A DNA stretch of 64,000 bases from Chloroherpetonaceae bacterium (GTDB lineage: Bacteria; Bacteroidota; Chlorobiia; Chlorobiales; Thermochlorobacteraceae). Every line of letters starts with the position of its first letter. Position 1 is the stretch's first letter. The stretch lies in the NCBI GenBank assembly GCA_033763895.1, contig JANRJQ010000011.1:62001-126000 (forward strand), in the 5' to 3' direction. This document shows positions 54,117 through 64,000 of the stretch, piece after piece. A program made the translations under genes and the position numbers. Under the pieces are notes generated by a model. The model was not told the DNA's origin. It searched no databases and saw only the letters and a list, made by a program, of their open reading frames with translations.

Positions 54117-54145
54117 TTGACGAAATCGAAAGGTTAATTTAAGAT
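54117..54145 (+). promoter_or_regulatory. candidate sigma-70 promoter of pgi
   Basis: TTGACG (54117-54122), a 17-bp spacer and TAAGAT (54140-54145) lie ~75 bp upstream of the pgi start in the divergent intergenic region. This is a reasonable -35/-10 pair, but Chlorobiota promoter rules are not well known, so it is tentative. Confidence 0.35.
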
Positions 54146-54207
54146 ATAACGCAAGTATTTATTAACATTTTCTAAAACGCGATTTGGCTAAATTAAACCC
54201 TAATTAA

Positions 54208-55896
<1,689 letters not shown>

Positions 55897-55975
55897 TAAA
55901 AAAATTATTCTTTTTGAACTTCTCTCGTTTAAGTCATTATGAATACGATGATTTAACGAATTCCAATAGACTGAA

Positions 55976-56494
55976 ATGATGGATCAGAAATCACAAGTGC
56001 AGCTAATCAAGTTACTTGAAGAGGAAAGCAAAATGACCGAAAGAGTGCTTTCAGTCTTAAAGGATACAGTGTTGCCCGTACAAATATCCAACAATACTCG
56101 GCCAATTGGTCAACTTGCTTGGCATATTGTTTATACAGTTGGCGAAATGCTTTCGAAAACTGGCTTGAAGGTTGAGGGCTATACGGAAACCCTCCCAAGT
56201 GAAATTCCGGTAGGGACAACGGTAAGTGAGCTTCTGACACTTTATAAACAATTTATCAACTCAGCGATTATCTCGTTGAAAGATTCTTTTCCCGATGAAA
56301 AGCTTTTTGAATCGATAAATTTGTACGGTGAAGATTGGACAAGGGCCTATGCGATTGAAGCGATGGTAAGGCATGAGATTCATCATCGCGCTCAGTTGAT
56401 TTTCTTACTTCGAGCAGTTGGATTTAAAGTGCCCGGTCTCTATGGGCCGGCGCAAGAAGAGTGGCAAGAAATGGGACTACCGATTCCTAAATGA
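55976..56494 (+). CDS. DinB-family putative metal-dependent protein
   Basis: A 172-residue four-helix-bundle protein. The DinB metal-binding histidines are visible as LAWHIVYTVGEM (first His) and VRHEIHHRAQLIFLLRAVG (HxxxH pair), plus the closing GLYGPAQEEWQEMGLPIPK. Members include thiol S-transferases and detoxifying enzymes of the BstA/YfiT group. The substrate is unknown. It lies 80 bp after pgi and 25 bp before the DUF1801 gene. Confidence 0.82.
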   Translation: MMDQKSQVQLIKLLEEESKMTERVLSVLKDTVLPVQISNNTRPIGQLAWHIVYTVGEMLSKTGLKVEGYTETLPSEIPVGTTVSELLTLYKQFINSAIISLKDSFPDEKLFESINLYGEDWTRAYAIEAMVRHEIHHRAQLIFLLRAVGFKVPGLYGPAQEEWQEMGLPIPK

Positions 56495-56518
56495 TTTTAA
56501 CGAAAATGACGAAGATTT

Positions 56519-57043
56519 ATGAATGAAATGATTGCGCGATTGACAAGTAAGCGAAAAAAAAAGGAACCTGCCCCTAAAAAAGGGGTCACGCGAAACTTAG
56601 CCTCACAAATGGGAAATGAGCCCTTGGAATTTAAACCGATTCAAGGTGCAAAAACTGTTGAAGATTACTTAATGGCTTTAGAGCCTTATCCTGAAATCAA
56701 AAAGACCGTTGAATCACTCATCGAACTTATTCGAAAGGCGGTTCCAGATGCCCAAGAAGGAATTAAATTCAGAATACCGTTTTACTCCCATCACGGATTT
56801 TTGGTTTATATCAATCCGCAAAAAAACCGCATTGCCTTGGGGTTTTGTCAAGGTCAAAAATTGCAGCATCCAATGGTTATAGGAGAAGGGCGACTTTCGC
56901 GACACATTTTTTTCAACTTTGGTGAAAAGCCAAAAAGCGGGGTGTATGAGGCAATCATCCAAGCCGCATTAATTAACGAAGAAAATGCAAGAATAAAGGC
57001 GCTTTCAAAATCTACGCGGCGAAAAAACGCAGCCAAAGTTTGA
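56519..57043 (+). CDS. DUF1801 domain protein
   Basis: A 174-residue cytoplasmic protein. A Lys-rich N-terminal stretch is followed by the DUF1801 (YdhG-like) fold: TVEDYLMALEPYPEIKKTVESLIELIRKAVPDAQEGIKFRIPFYSHHGFLVYINPQKNRIALGF (~42-107) and IFFNFGEKPKSGVYEAIIQAAL. These iron-transport-frataxin-like domains have no established activity. It is flanked closely by the DinB and glycosyltransferase genes (25 and 18 bp), suggesting one operon. Confidence 0.8.
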   Translation: MNEMIARLTSKRKKKEPAPKKGVTRNLASQMGNEPLEFKPIQGAKTVEDYLMALEPYPEIKKTVESLIELIRKAVPDAQEGIKFRIPFYSHHGFLVYINPQKNRIALGFCQGQKLQHPMVIGEGRLSRHIFFNFGEKPKSGVYEAIIQAALINEENARIKALSKSTRRKNAAKV

Positions 57044-57061
57044 ATGTTTGAAAGGAAATAA

Positions 57062-58246
57062 ATGGCAATTCCTGTTCTTTTTTTTCCTCAAGTTCTTGTT
57101 GGAGCTTCATTGCTCGTTTTTTTGGGAATCGTTTTTTACAATTTGGGTCATCTCAAATTTCTGAAAGCGAATCCAAATGAAAGTCAAATTTCCCCTTCAT
57201 CTTTAACCACCTTTCCAAAAGTTTCCATATTAATCCCCGCCCGAAATGAAGAAGCCGTTATTGAAAATTGTATCCGTTCGCTCGCCACGCTTGACTATCC
57301 GAATTTCGAGATCATTGCCCTAAATGACCATTCTTCTGACAAAACCGGCGCGATTCTTGACTCTTTGAGCCGAGAAGTGAATAACCTCACGGTGATTAAC
57401 GGACTAAGGCTTCCCGAAGGATGGATGGGAAAATGTTGGGCATGTCATCAATTATTCATAAAATCCTCCGGCGAATTGCTACTTTTCACCGATGCCGATA
57501 CCATTCATCACCCGCACTCTCTGAAACGTGCTGTCACGACTTTATTCGAAGAAAAGGCTGATATGCTTACGGCCATTCCTTTTCAAATCATGAATTCGTT
57601 TTGGGAAAAGCAAGGGGTTCCATTGATTCATTTGCTGATTATGGCATTCTTGCCTCTCGCTCAAATTTGGCGGTCAAAAAATGAAGCTTTTGCCTTTGCT
57701 TGTGGTCAGTACCTATTATTTACCCGAATAGCTTACGAAAGGTCCGGCGGTCATGAATCCGTGAAAAATGCGCTTGTTGAAGATGTTTGGCTTGTCAAAC
57801 AAGTAAAACGAAGCGGCGGAAAGCCAATGGTATTTAATGGAATTGATGCGGTTTCATGCAGGATGTATGACTCATTTGAGGGTGTTTGGAAAGGGTTTTC
57901 AAAAAATTTATTTGCCGGAGTCGGTTATAATACCTTAGGAATGATTGCTATACTTAGTCTTTTTGCAGTTATTTTTTTAAGCCCGATTGTTACACTCATT
58001 GCATTGAGCATTGCAAACCCCTTTCCAAGCCAACTGGAGTTCATCCCTCCCGTATTAAACATCATAATTGCTTTATTAATAAGAACCTTGATTGCGTGGC
58101 GATTTCAACTTCCGGTTATCTCGCAAACAATTTATCCCATTTCAATTATGCTTTTTATTGGAATAGGATTCAATTCAATCCGATGGATCAAATTTGGCAG
58201 CGGAGCAGAGTGGAAAGGTAGAACTTATAATTTTTCAAAAAATTGA
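57062..58246 (+). CDS. family 2 membrane glycosyltransferase (CruC/HpnB-like group)
   Basis: A 394-residue protein with an N-terminal membrane helix, a GT-A catalytic domain and two or three C-terminal helices. The nucleotide-sugar motifs are VSILIPARNEEAVIENCIRSL (~50-70), ALNDHSSDKTGAIL, LPEGWMGKCWACHQL, LLLFTDADTIHHP (DxD) and EDVWLVKQVKRSGG. The W-x-G-K-C-W-A-C run is typical of the branch that contains hopanoid HpnB-like and carotenoid glucosyltransferases such as CruC of green sulfur bacteria. A carotenoid substrate is plausible in a phototroph but cannot be decided here. Confidence 0.82.
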   Translation: MAIPVLFFPQVLVGASLLVFLGIVFYNLGHLKFLKANPNESQISPSSLTTFPKVSILIPARNEEAVIENCIRSLATLDYPNFEIIALNDHSSDKTGAILDSLSREVNNLTVINGLRLPEGWMGKCWACHQLFIKSSGELLLFTDADTIHHPHSLKRAVTTLFEEKADMLTAIPFQIMNSFWEKQGVPLIHLLIMAFLPLAQIWRSKNEAFAFACGQYLLFTRIAYERSGGHESVKNALVEDVWLVKQVKRSGGKPMVFNGIDAVSCRMYDSFEGVWKGFSKNLFAGVGYNTLGMIAILSLFAVIFLSPIVTLIALSIANPFPSQLEFIPPVLNIIIALLIRTLIAWRFQLPVISQTIYPISIMLFIGIGFNSIRWIKFGSGAEWKGRTYNFSKN

Positions 58247-58260
58247 ATTATCATTATCAC

Positions 58261-58992
58261 ATGAAAAATACTCGCGAAGCCCGTGCCCTTTATTTAAATC
58301 ACATTTACTTTTTTTTCATGTGGTTTCTTTTCACAAGCGGGAAATGTTTCGCTCAATTTGAAGGTGAAATCATGATGTCTTTCAATACCGCCACTAACAT
58401 CCCAAATGCATCGAAAGGCAATTTGAAATTGATTTTATCAAAGCAGGGGGTAAGAATCGAAAGCGAAATGAACGCTGAACTTCAAACAGGAGAAAAAAGA
58501 ATCATTCGATCGGTTGTTCTTTCTGCAGCTTCAAACCCAAAAACACTTATTGTACTCGACGCCGACCAAAAACAATATTTCGAGTTGGATATGGGATCGA
58601 TGGAAGAACAAATGGAAGCGATTACAGGAAATCAAGATCCTGAAGACATTGAAGCCAAAAAACTTGGAAAGGAAAAAATTGGGAATTACGAGACTGAGCA
58701 TCTTGAAATCACTAACAAAAATTCCGGACAGGTCACCGAAATGTGGATAGCACCAAAACTTATGTCTTATGATACTTTTTTGAAAACGCAATTGGGGATC
58801 ATAAGAGTACAAATGGGAGGTTTTGGAAAGGCAATTCAAAAATTAGGCATTGATGGCTTTCCGATTAAAATCAAGAATGCTGCCTTAACATTGGAAGTTA
58901 CCGCGATAAAGAAAGGAAAAGTATCCAAAGAAAAGTTTTCTATTCCAAAAGGATACAAGCAAAGTGAAGCGAATCCTCCGGTTCAAAATTAA
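58261..58992 (+). CDS. exported DUF4412-like protein
   Basis: A 243-residue secreted protein. The signal peptide contains HIYFFFMWFLFTSGKCFA, and cleavage is expected before QFEGE. The mature part is a string of beta-strands with FEGEIMMSFNTATN and a YFELDMGSMEEQM stretch; the alternating pattern resembles DUF4412/LolA-like folds. The ATG at 58261 fits the signal peptide. A TTG 18 nt upstream overlaps the previous gene's stop and is less likely. Function unknown; periplasmic lipid or metal binding is only a guess from the fold type. Confidence 0.7.
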   Translation: MKNTREARALYLNHIYFFFMWFLFTSGKCFAQFEGEIMMSFNTATNIPNASKGNLKLILSKQGVRIESEMNAELQTGEKRIIRSVVLSAASNPKTLIVLDADQKQYFELDMGSMEEQMEAITGNQDPEDIEAKKLGKEKIGNYETEHLEITNKNSGQVTEMWIAPKLMSYDTFLKTQLGIIRVQMGGFGKAIQKLGIDGFPIKIKNAALTLEVTAIKKGKVSKEKFSIPKGYKQSEANPPVQN

Positions 58993-59129
58993 AGATGATA
59001 TTTCAAGCCGCGTGAGGAGAGGCACTTTGGGTGACGGAAAGTTTGTTAGATAAACCCAAATGCGTATCTTGCAAGACGATTCACCTCATCATTTAGTTTT
59101 GAAGCAAACACAAGTAACAGAAAACCGTT

Positions 59130-60116
59130 ATGTCCGGGAACAAATACTATTTCTACTCTGAAGAAGAGTGTCGATATATTGAAGTTCGGCGAAATTATGC
59201 TTCGCTCTTTGGGAAAGCAGCCGTCGTATTGATTCTTTCTGCTGCTTTGGCCGGTGGATTTATCAAATTTTATGGTGGAAAATATTTCGCTGATGCAAAA
59301 CAAAAGCAGTTGGAGGCTGAAATCGTTCGCCTTACAGATCGTCTGAATATGGTTAGTCAAAGTTTGGCACAAATCAGTGAAACCGGAAATAAATTAAGAA
59401 ACGCAGTTAATCTTCCACTACAATCGGTTGAGGAAATTGCTTTTGGTCGAGGCGGAAACCGGAGACATTGGCAAACCGAAAGCACCGAGCTTGCAATGCT
59501 GAATGAATCCTCAAATCAACTTGCTCAATTAGAGCTTCAAATCAAAGAGCAAACGGATAATATCTCTGAAATTTTGGAAAAATATGAGCAGAATAAGCGG
59601 TTTTTTGCATGTCTTCCAGCGATTCGTCCGGTAGCAGGTGATAAAACCAGCGACTTCGGAATGCGACTTCACCCCATTTACAGAATTATGAAATTTCATA
59701 GCGGGCAAGATTTTAGTGCACCACTTGGAACCGATGTTTATGCAACCGGCGATGGAATTGTAGAAACCTCGGGTTTTATGGATGGTTATGGTATGGTAGT
59801 GATCATTAACCACGGATTTGGTTATAAAACCGTCTATGCACATCTTTCAAAAACGCTTGTGAAGGAGGGCACTTCGGTTCAACGTGGCCTACGAATCGGG
59901 CTGTCGGGCAATAGCGGCATTTCAGAATCTCCTCATCTTCATTATGAGGTGATTAAAAACGGAAACAAAGTCAATCCCTCGCAATTCTTTTTCGATGATA
60001 TGACTCCGGCTGCTTACAACACAGCCTTGAAAACCACGCTTTTGTCAGGAATTCCTGAAGAAAACGCCGATGTTCAGAATCCGACTCCTTTGGATGGAAG
60101 TAACATTGGTCACTAA
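59130..60116 (+). CDS. M23-family peptidoglycan endopeptidase
   Basis: A membrane-anchored periplasmic LytM/MepM-like hydrolase of 328 residues. A single helix (~28-45) anchors it and a coiled coil (~55-160) follows. The catalytic domain (~180-300) contains FGMRLHPIYRIMKFHSGQDF (the zinc His and Asp), YGMVVIINHGFGYKTVYAHLS and SPHLHYEV (HxH). All four zinc and catalytic residues are present, so the enzyme should be active rather than an EnvC/NlpD-type activator. Confidence 0.93.
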   Translation: MSGNKYYFYSEEECRYIEVRRNYASLFGKAAVVLILSAALAGGFIKFYGGKYFADAKQKQLEAEIVRLTDRLNMVSQSLAQISETGNKLRNAVNLPLQSVEEIAFGRGGNRRHWQTESTELAMLNESSNQLAQLELQIKEQTDNISEILEKYEQNKRFFACLPAIRPVAGDKTSDFGMRLHPIYRIMKFHSGQDFSAPLGTDVYATGDGIVETSGFMDGYGMVVIINHGFGYKTVYAHLSKTLVKEGTSVQRGLRIGLSGNSGISESPHLHYEVIKNGNKVNPSQFFFDDMTPAAYNTALKTTLLSGIPEENADVQNPTPLDGSNIGH

Positions 60117-60351
60117 CCAAATGACCGCTCGAATTAAGTAAGCCCCCAGTTACTTTTATGATAATTCATTCGAGAAAAGGAAACCCAAAAAATTTTTGTT
60201 TTTTACTTGTGAATTTGAACCCCAAGCACTACTTTCGCGTAAATTTTTGAAGTTTCCTTGAAATCAATTTGTGGTCAAATTGGTTTTGTCACTTTTAGGA
60301 AGATTAAACTTCAAGTCATTTCTTTAAACCCAAGTGAATCTTTACGAGAAT

Positions 60352-60579
60352 ATGTATTGGAATTTAGACTTAGCAAGATATTTGGTTGACGCACCTTGGC
60401 CGGCAACAAAAGATGAATTGATTGATTACGCCGAGCGCATTGGTGCTCCAAATGAAGTGATCAATAATCTTCAAGAACTTTCAAGCGAAGAGCCCTTTGA
60501 AAGTATTGAAGAAGTTTGGCCTGATTACCCGACAAATGAAGACTTCTATTATAACGACGACGACTCGGACAATTACTAA
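60352..60579 (+). CDS. DUF2795 protein
   Basis: A 75-residue acidic protein: YWNLDLARYLVDAPWPATKDELIDYAERIGAPNEVINNLQEL, then a very acidic tail. This matches the DUF2795 family seen across Bacteroidota and Chlorobiota, of unknown function. I prefer ATG at 60352 because family members begin with MYW; a GTG at 60334 would add six residues. It stands alone with ~235 bp of featureless AT-rich sequence upstream and precedes the Omp85 gene. Confidence 0.85.
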   Translation: MYWNLDLARYLVDAPWPATKDELIDYAERIGAPNEVINNLQELSSEEPFESIEEVWPDYPTNEDFYYNDDDSDNY

Positions 60580-60614
60580 TTGCTCTTTGGTTTCATTTTG
60601 ACTTATTCATCTCG

Positions 60615-63008
60615 ATGGTCTTTTGCCTTGCCTTTCCGTATTGGCTTTTAGTCAAGAAAAAAAGGCATGATAATTTTCCCCCTCATTTCCCAAGCCCGGT
60701 TCGTGTATTGTTCATTGTTTTTTTATTGAATATTTTTCTTCTCTTCACCAATTGGGTAAAACCAATCGTAGCTCAAGAGACGCCTCACGATACGATACAA
60801 CACCCCACCATAACGAGATATATCAAAACCCCCACAAAATCAAAAAGTTCAGACCCAAAAGCCGTGTACATAAGCGATTTAAAGATCGTTGGAAATAAAG
60901 CTTTTACTTTGGAAACATTGAGTAGCGAGCTTCAAACAAAAGAGAACACTGCTTATTTAGGATTCTTCAAGTTATGGCGAGATGTCAATAACATCATGAA
61001 ACTTATTTTTCCGGATTCCAGCGGGGCTCAAAGTTGGGCCCTTGAAACATTCGGCGAAGTACCAAGAACTTTAGACCGAAGTGCTTTTGAACTTGATCTC
61101 GTTAGATTAAAAGAACTCTATAACAATCTTGGTTATCCCTCAGCAAGAATCAAACCAATCTTAAATTTTAGTTCCGATTCCACCGAGGTGAAAGTCGTCA
61201 TTGAAATTGACGAAGGAGCACCCTTAATTATCAAGGAAATCTATCATGAAGGAACAGAACAACTTGAATTGGGGCTTCGAAATGAGCTAAGGTCGCAATC
61301 GTTGCTAAAAAATGGAATGGTTTACTCTGCAAAAGAAATCGTCAGAGAGCGAAATCGTATCGTATCTTTTTTTCAAAAGAATGGATATATCGAATTCACC
61401 CCCGATTCAATACGGGTGGTGAATTATGTTTCAAGAGCAGCGTCTAATTGTGAATTATACTTTAAGATTAACTTGACCGAGCGACTGAAGGCGGGTTATA
61501 CCAATGTGGTGATAACAAACCCAGACGAAAGTGAAGGGGATCTTATCGTAACAGAATATGATACCCTTCAAGGTGTCGCATTTAAGTTCATAGGAGATAA
61601 AGTGGTTTCGCCCCTATTGGTCGAAAGAAACATCAGTTTCAAACCCAATGATATCGCCTCTGTTGATTCGCGAAATGAAACCTTAAGAAGAATAGGTGCA
61701 GCTTCAATTTTTGAAAACCTTAACTTCAGAAGCGACTCTTCTTATAACGGTTATCTTTATTCAACAATTGAATTAATACTTGCCCCAAGGCATCAATTCT
61801 CTTTTAAGCCGCAATTGGATAGTCGAAATGAAGTACCAAATCTCTCACTTACTTCAAGCTATGTCAATCGAAATTTATTTGAAGGAGCAGAGTCATTTAA
61901 GGCTGAAATTGCGGGCGGGTTGCAATTGACCATTCCTCAGCAAACTCAAGGCCAAAATGTTTTCGGAGACATCATTTATAACTTCGACGGTCGACTCGAA
62001 TTTGGTGTGCCCTATTTTTACAATGCACAAAATCGACTTCTCTCATCATTGCAATACAGCATTCAACAGCTACAAAATTTTAGGTTTGAATTTGCGCGAT
62101 TTCGGATTAGAGGAAATATTTATCCGAACAACTTCCAACAAATTACGCTTGATATGGTGGATGTCGAGTTCGTTGAACGAAGCACCGGAGTCATTGCGAC
62201 TGATTCGACCTTTATTATCGTCACCAATGCACTTACGCTTGCCAATCGAATAGAATTTCTTTTTTCAAATCTCGATGAATTGGATCGAGTGTTAGATGTG
62301 AAGCTTTTTACTTCAGTCGAACTTGCAGGATTAATTCCTTATGCGCTAGATGTGCTTGTAGAAAAGAACGCCAATGATGAGCTTGAAAAGCCGCTTGCGC
62401 GATTATTTGGCATTCAATACAACCAATTCGCGAGGCTGAATGCACAAGTAAGCCTTTCTAAGAATATTTTAGGTGAAAGTGCTACTGCAGTTAAGTTTGC
62501 CATTGGCTATCTTGTTCCTTACTTACGAAGTTTAAATGATTCAACTCAAACACCACCTGAACGGCAATTTATTGGGGGCGGTCCGAACGGGCTGCGCGGC
62601 TGGCCGTTTGCTGGTATTGGCCCCGGTGGAACATCTGTATTTACAGATCCTTTAAAGGCCGGTCGAGGAGATATTCGATTTGAGGCCAGTTTGGAGCAGC
62701 GGTTAAACTTTTTCTCTCTCTTCGGGTTTCCCGCAGGCTTAGTTCTTTTTGGGGATATTGGCAATGTCTGGAGTCGTGAAGGGGAAAACTCTCTATCGCT
62801 TGAAAACTTTGTTACTCAAATGGGGTGGGATGTGGGGATTGGAATCAGAATATATACACCAATTGGGCCGATCAGGTTTGATTTTGCTTATCGCGTGTAC
62901 GACCCTACCCAGCCTGAAGGGCAACGGTGGCAAATCAGTCAATGGCAATTGGGATTTACAGGAGCAAACGGCGTATCGTTTAACTTCGGTATCGGTGAAG
63001 TTTTCTAA
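60615..63008 (+). CDS. Omp85-family outer-membrane protein (BamA/TamA-like)
   Basis: A 797-residue barrel protein with N-terminal POTRA domains. After a signal or anchor region (residues ~30-50) come POTRA repeats, for example VYISDLKIVGNKAFTLETLSSEL and IIKEIYHEGTEQLELGLRNELR (~85-400). The 16-strand barrel contains the conserved GGPNGLRGWPFAGIGPGG loop-6 motif ((V/L)RG(W/F/Y)), then LVLFGDIGNVW and GIRIYTPIGPIRFDFAYRVYD, and ends in GIGEVF. Fewer POTRA domains than BamA and the surface-antigen-like C-terminus leave BamA and TamA paralogues both possible. It is 3-4 bp from the rpe region. Confidence 0.9.
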   Translation: MVFCLAFPYWLLVKKKRHDNFPPHFPSPVRVLFIVFLLNIFLLFTNWVKPIVAQETPHDTIQHPTITRYIKTPTKSKSSDPKAVYISDLKIVGNKAFTLETLSSELQTKENTAYLGFFKLWRDVNNIMKLIFPDSSGAQSWALETFGEVPRTLDRSAFELDLVRLKELYNNLGYPSARIKPILNFSSDSTEVKVVIEIDEGAPLIIKEIYHEGTEQLELGLRNELRSQSLLKNGMVYSAKEIVRERNRIVSFFQKNGYIEFTPDSIRVVNYVSRAASNCELYFKINLTERLKAGYTNVVITNPDESEGDLIVTEYDTLQGVAFKFIGDKVVSPLLVERNISFKPNDIASVDSRNETLRRIGAASIFENLNFRSDSSYNGYLYSTIELILAPRHQFSFKPQLDSRNEVPNLSLTSSYVNRNLFEGAESFKAEIAGGLQLTIPQQTQGQNVFGDIIYNFDGRLEFGVPYFYNAQNRLLSSLQYSIQQLQNFRFEFARFRIRGNIYPNNFQQITLDMVDVEFVERSTGVIATDSTFIIVTNALTLANRIEFLFSNLDELDRVLDVKLFTSVELAGLIPYALDVLVEKNANDELEKPLARLFGIQYNQFARLNAQVSLSKNILGESATAVKFAIGYLVPYLRSLNDSTQTPPERQFIGGGPNGLRGWPFAGIGPGGTSVFTDPLKAGRGDIRFEASLEQRLNFFSLFGFPAGLVLFGDIGNVWSREGENSLSLENFVTQMGWDVGIGIRIYTPIGPIRFDFAYRVYDPTQPEGQRWQISQWQLGFTGANGVSFNFGIGEVF

Positions 63009-63017
63009 TAATTGAAT

Positions 63018-63665
63018 ATGAAAAGAAATATTGTTGCGCCATCAATACTGGCAGCGGACTTCACCAAATTGGGTGAAGAAATTAAACTGGTCGAAAACGC
63101 CGGGGTGGAGTGGATTCATGCCGATGTGATGGATGGGCACTTTGTGCCAAATATTTCATTTGGTCCTTTTATTATTGAATCGGTTCGAAGGGCAACAAAT
63201 CTTACCATCGATACACACTTGATGATTGAAAATCCTGATCAATATATCAAAGCCTTTATTGATGCCGGTTCAAATCATATTACCGTTCATCAAGAAGAAG
63301 TCAAACACCTACACCGCACAATTGAACTCATTCATTCACTGGGCGCGAAAGCGGGGGTTTCACTTAATCCTGCAACTCCGGTTGCAACACTTGAAGAAAT
63401 TCTTCCAATGATTGACTTGGTGCTGATTATGTCGGTTAATCCCGGGTTTGGCGGACAATCGTTTATTGAATCTTCGTATGAAAAAGTCAAGAAACTCAAT
63501 CAATTAAAAATGGAATTGAACCCCGAGCTCATCATTGCAATCGATGGAGGTATCAGTGAAAAAAATGCTTCAAAAGTTCGGGAAGCCGGTGCAGAGGCAC
63601 TTATCGCAGGTTCAGCAGTATTTAAATCTAAAGACCCAATTGAAGCGGTAAAAAAATTGCGATAA
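63018..63665 (+). CDS. rpe: ribulose-phosphate 3-epimerase
   Basis: Interconverts ribulose-5-phosphate and xylulose-5-phosphate in the pentose phosphate pathway and Calvin cycle; 215 residues. Motifs are VAPSILAADFTKLGEEI, the metal-binding WIHADVMDGHFVPNISFG and DTHLMIENPDQYI, then ITVHQEE, LIMSVNPGFGGQSFIESS, IAIDGGISEKNASKVREAGAEALIAGSAVF. The ATG at 63018 is preferred to a TTG at 63012. It follows the Omp85 gene by 9 bp. Confidence 0.97.
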   Translation: MKRNIVAPSILAADFTKLGEEIKLVENAGVEWIHADVMDGHFVPNISFGPFIIESVRRATNLTIDTHLMIENPDQYIKAFIDAGSNHITVHQEEVKHLHRTIELIHSLGAKAGVSLNPATPVATLEEILPMIDLVLIMSVNPGFGGQSFIESSYEKVKKLNQLKMELNPELIIAIDGGISEKNASKVREAGAEALIAGSAVFKSKDPIEAVKKLR

Positions 63666-63672
63666 GAAAATC

Positions 63673-64000
63673 ATGATTTCATCTATTAAAGGGATTATCG
63701 AAGAAAAATCGCAAAATGAAGTTGTCATAAATATTGGTGCTCTTTCGCTTCAGTTGCAGATTTCTCAAACAACTTTTCAGTCTTTGCCTGAAGTTGGAGA
63801 AACTGCAAAGTTAGTGACTTATCTTCATGTCAGGGAAGACGCCTTGATTTTATTTGGATTCTCAGGTGACGAAGAGCGCGCCCTATTTAAGTTGCTTTTA
63901 AGTGTTTCAGGCGTTGGACCAAAAATGGCGCAAACCATTCTTTCCGGATTAAATCCGATTGAACTTCGAGAAAGTATCATCTCAGCGAATACGCATCGAT
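63673..64000 (+). CDS. ruvA: Holliday junction helicase subunit RuvA (partial, 3' end missing)
   Basis: The first ~109 codons are visible; the gene runs off the window. The N-terminal OB fold (ISSIKGIIEEKSQNEVVINIGALSLQLQIS, VTYLHVREDALILFGFSGDEERALFKLLLSVSGVGPKMAQTIL) includes the acidic-pin and helix-hairpin-helix regions typical of RuvA, with the SGVGPKMA HhH motif complete. RuvA binds four-way junctions and loads the RuvB motor. It starts 7 bp after rpe. Confidence 0.95.
   Translation, partial: MISSIKGIIEEKSQNEVVINIGALSLQLQISQTTFQSLPEVGETAKLVTYLHVREDALILFGFSGDEERALFKLLLSVSGVGPKMAQTILSGLNPIELRESIISANTHR

Overview
The window reads as a chromosomal segment of a green-sulfur-bacterial relative (Chlorobiota, in the broad Chloroherpeton/Thermochlorobacter neighbourhood). 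This is an inference from gene content: a (bacterio)chlorophyll synthase of the BchG/ChlG family, an oxygen-dependent-type protoporphyrinogen oxidase, atpD-atpC standing apart from the other ATP synthase genes, Bacteroidota/Chlorobiota-style outer-membrane proteins, and a moderately AT-rich, mostly single-copy housekeeping background. Shine-Dalgarno sequences are weak or absent before many genes, so several starts are uncertain and are discussed per entry.

Layout. 1-2.4 kb: zinc/tudor-like protein, rpsU, aroA. 2.4-4.4 kb (minus): Yip1-like membrane protein and UDP-glucose dehydrogenase. 4.8-7.6 kb: tRNA-Thr(CGU), atpD, atpC, LD-carboxypeptidase. 7.7-8.4 kb (minus): OmpR-type response regulator, then an AT-rich gap. 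9-12 kb: GlcD-like flavoprotein and HemY-type oxidase, convergent with a minus-strand cluster (12-16.8 kb) made of a PAS histidine kinase, a double-receiver regulator, a lone nuoH and bchG. 16.8-20.8 kb: small lipoprotein, YfiM-like protein, CNNM/CorC protein (apparently starting at AUC), ssb and a LytTR regulator. 20.9-29.1 kb: an outer-membrane protein followed by a signalling set consisting of a kinase-like protein without ATP-binding motifs, a REC-BTAD regulator and a nine-PAS hybrid kinase. 29.2-39.9 kb: a long minus-strand run (rpoN, DUF3109 protein, ABC-2 permease, tgt, lipoprotein, DUF5723-like protein, a GT-C glycosyltransferase split by an apparent frameshift, Tat-exported superoxide dismutase). 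40-42.5 kb: priA. 42.6-47.9 kb: an accessory island. 47.9-54 kb (minus): clpC, an outer-membrane protein, a sugar-phosphate transferase. 54.2-64 kb (plus): pgi, DinB, DUF1801, a GT2 glycosyltransferase, DUF4412, an M23 peptidase, DUF2795, an Omp85 protein, rpe and the start of ruvA.

The accessory island between priA and clpC is the most unusual part. It holds a helicase-less type ISP/IIG-like restriction-methylation enzyme, a RecF/OLD-like ATPase and a small TOPRIM/DUF4276-like partner. Within the restriction-methylation gene, a cassette of about 0.6 kb has been inserted in frame. The cassette is a complete DUF559 (Vsr-like) endonuclease domain bounded by palindromic repeats (CCTCTCCC/GGGAGAGG type) that are translated as Pro/Gly-rich linkers, and the host reading frame stays open across it.

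Other points worth checking are a probable AUC start in the CorC-family gene, a putative ChpT-like phosphorelay, a nuoH separated from other complex I genes and placed beside bchG, loss of two zinc-site cysteines in Tgt, and the homopolymer frameshift in the GT-C gene.
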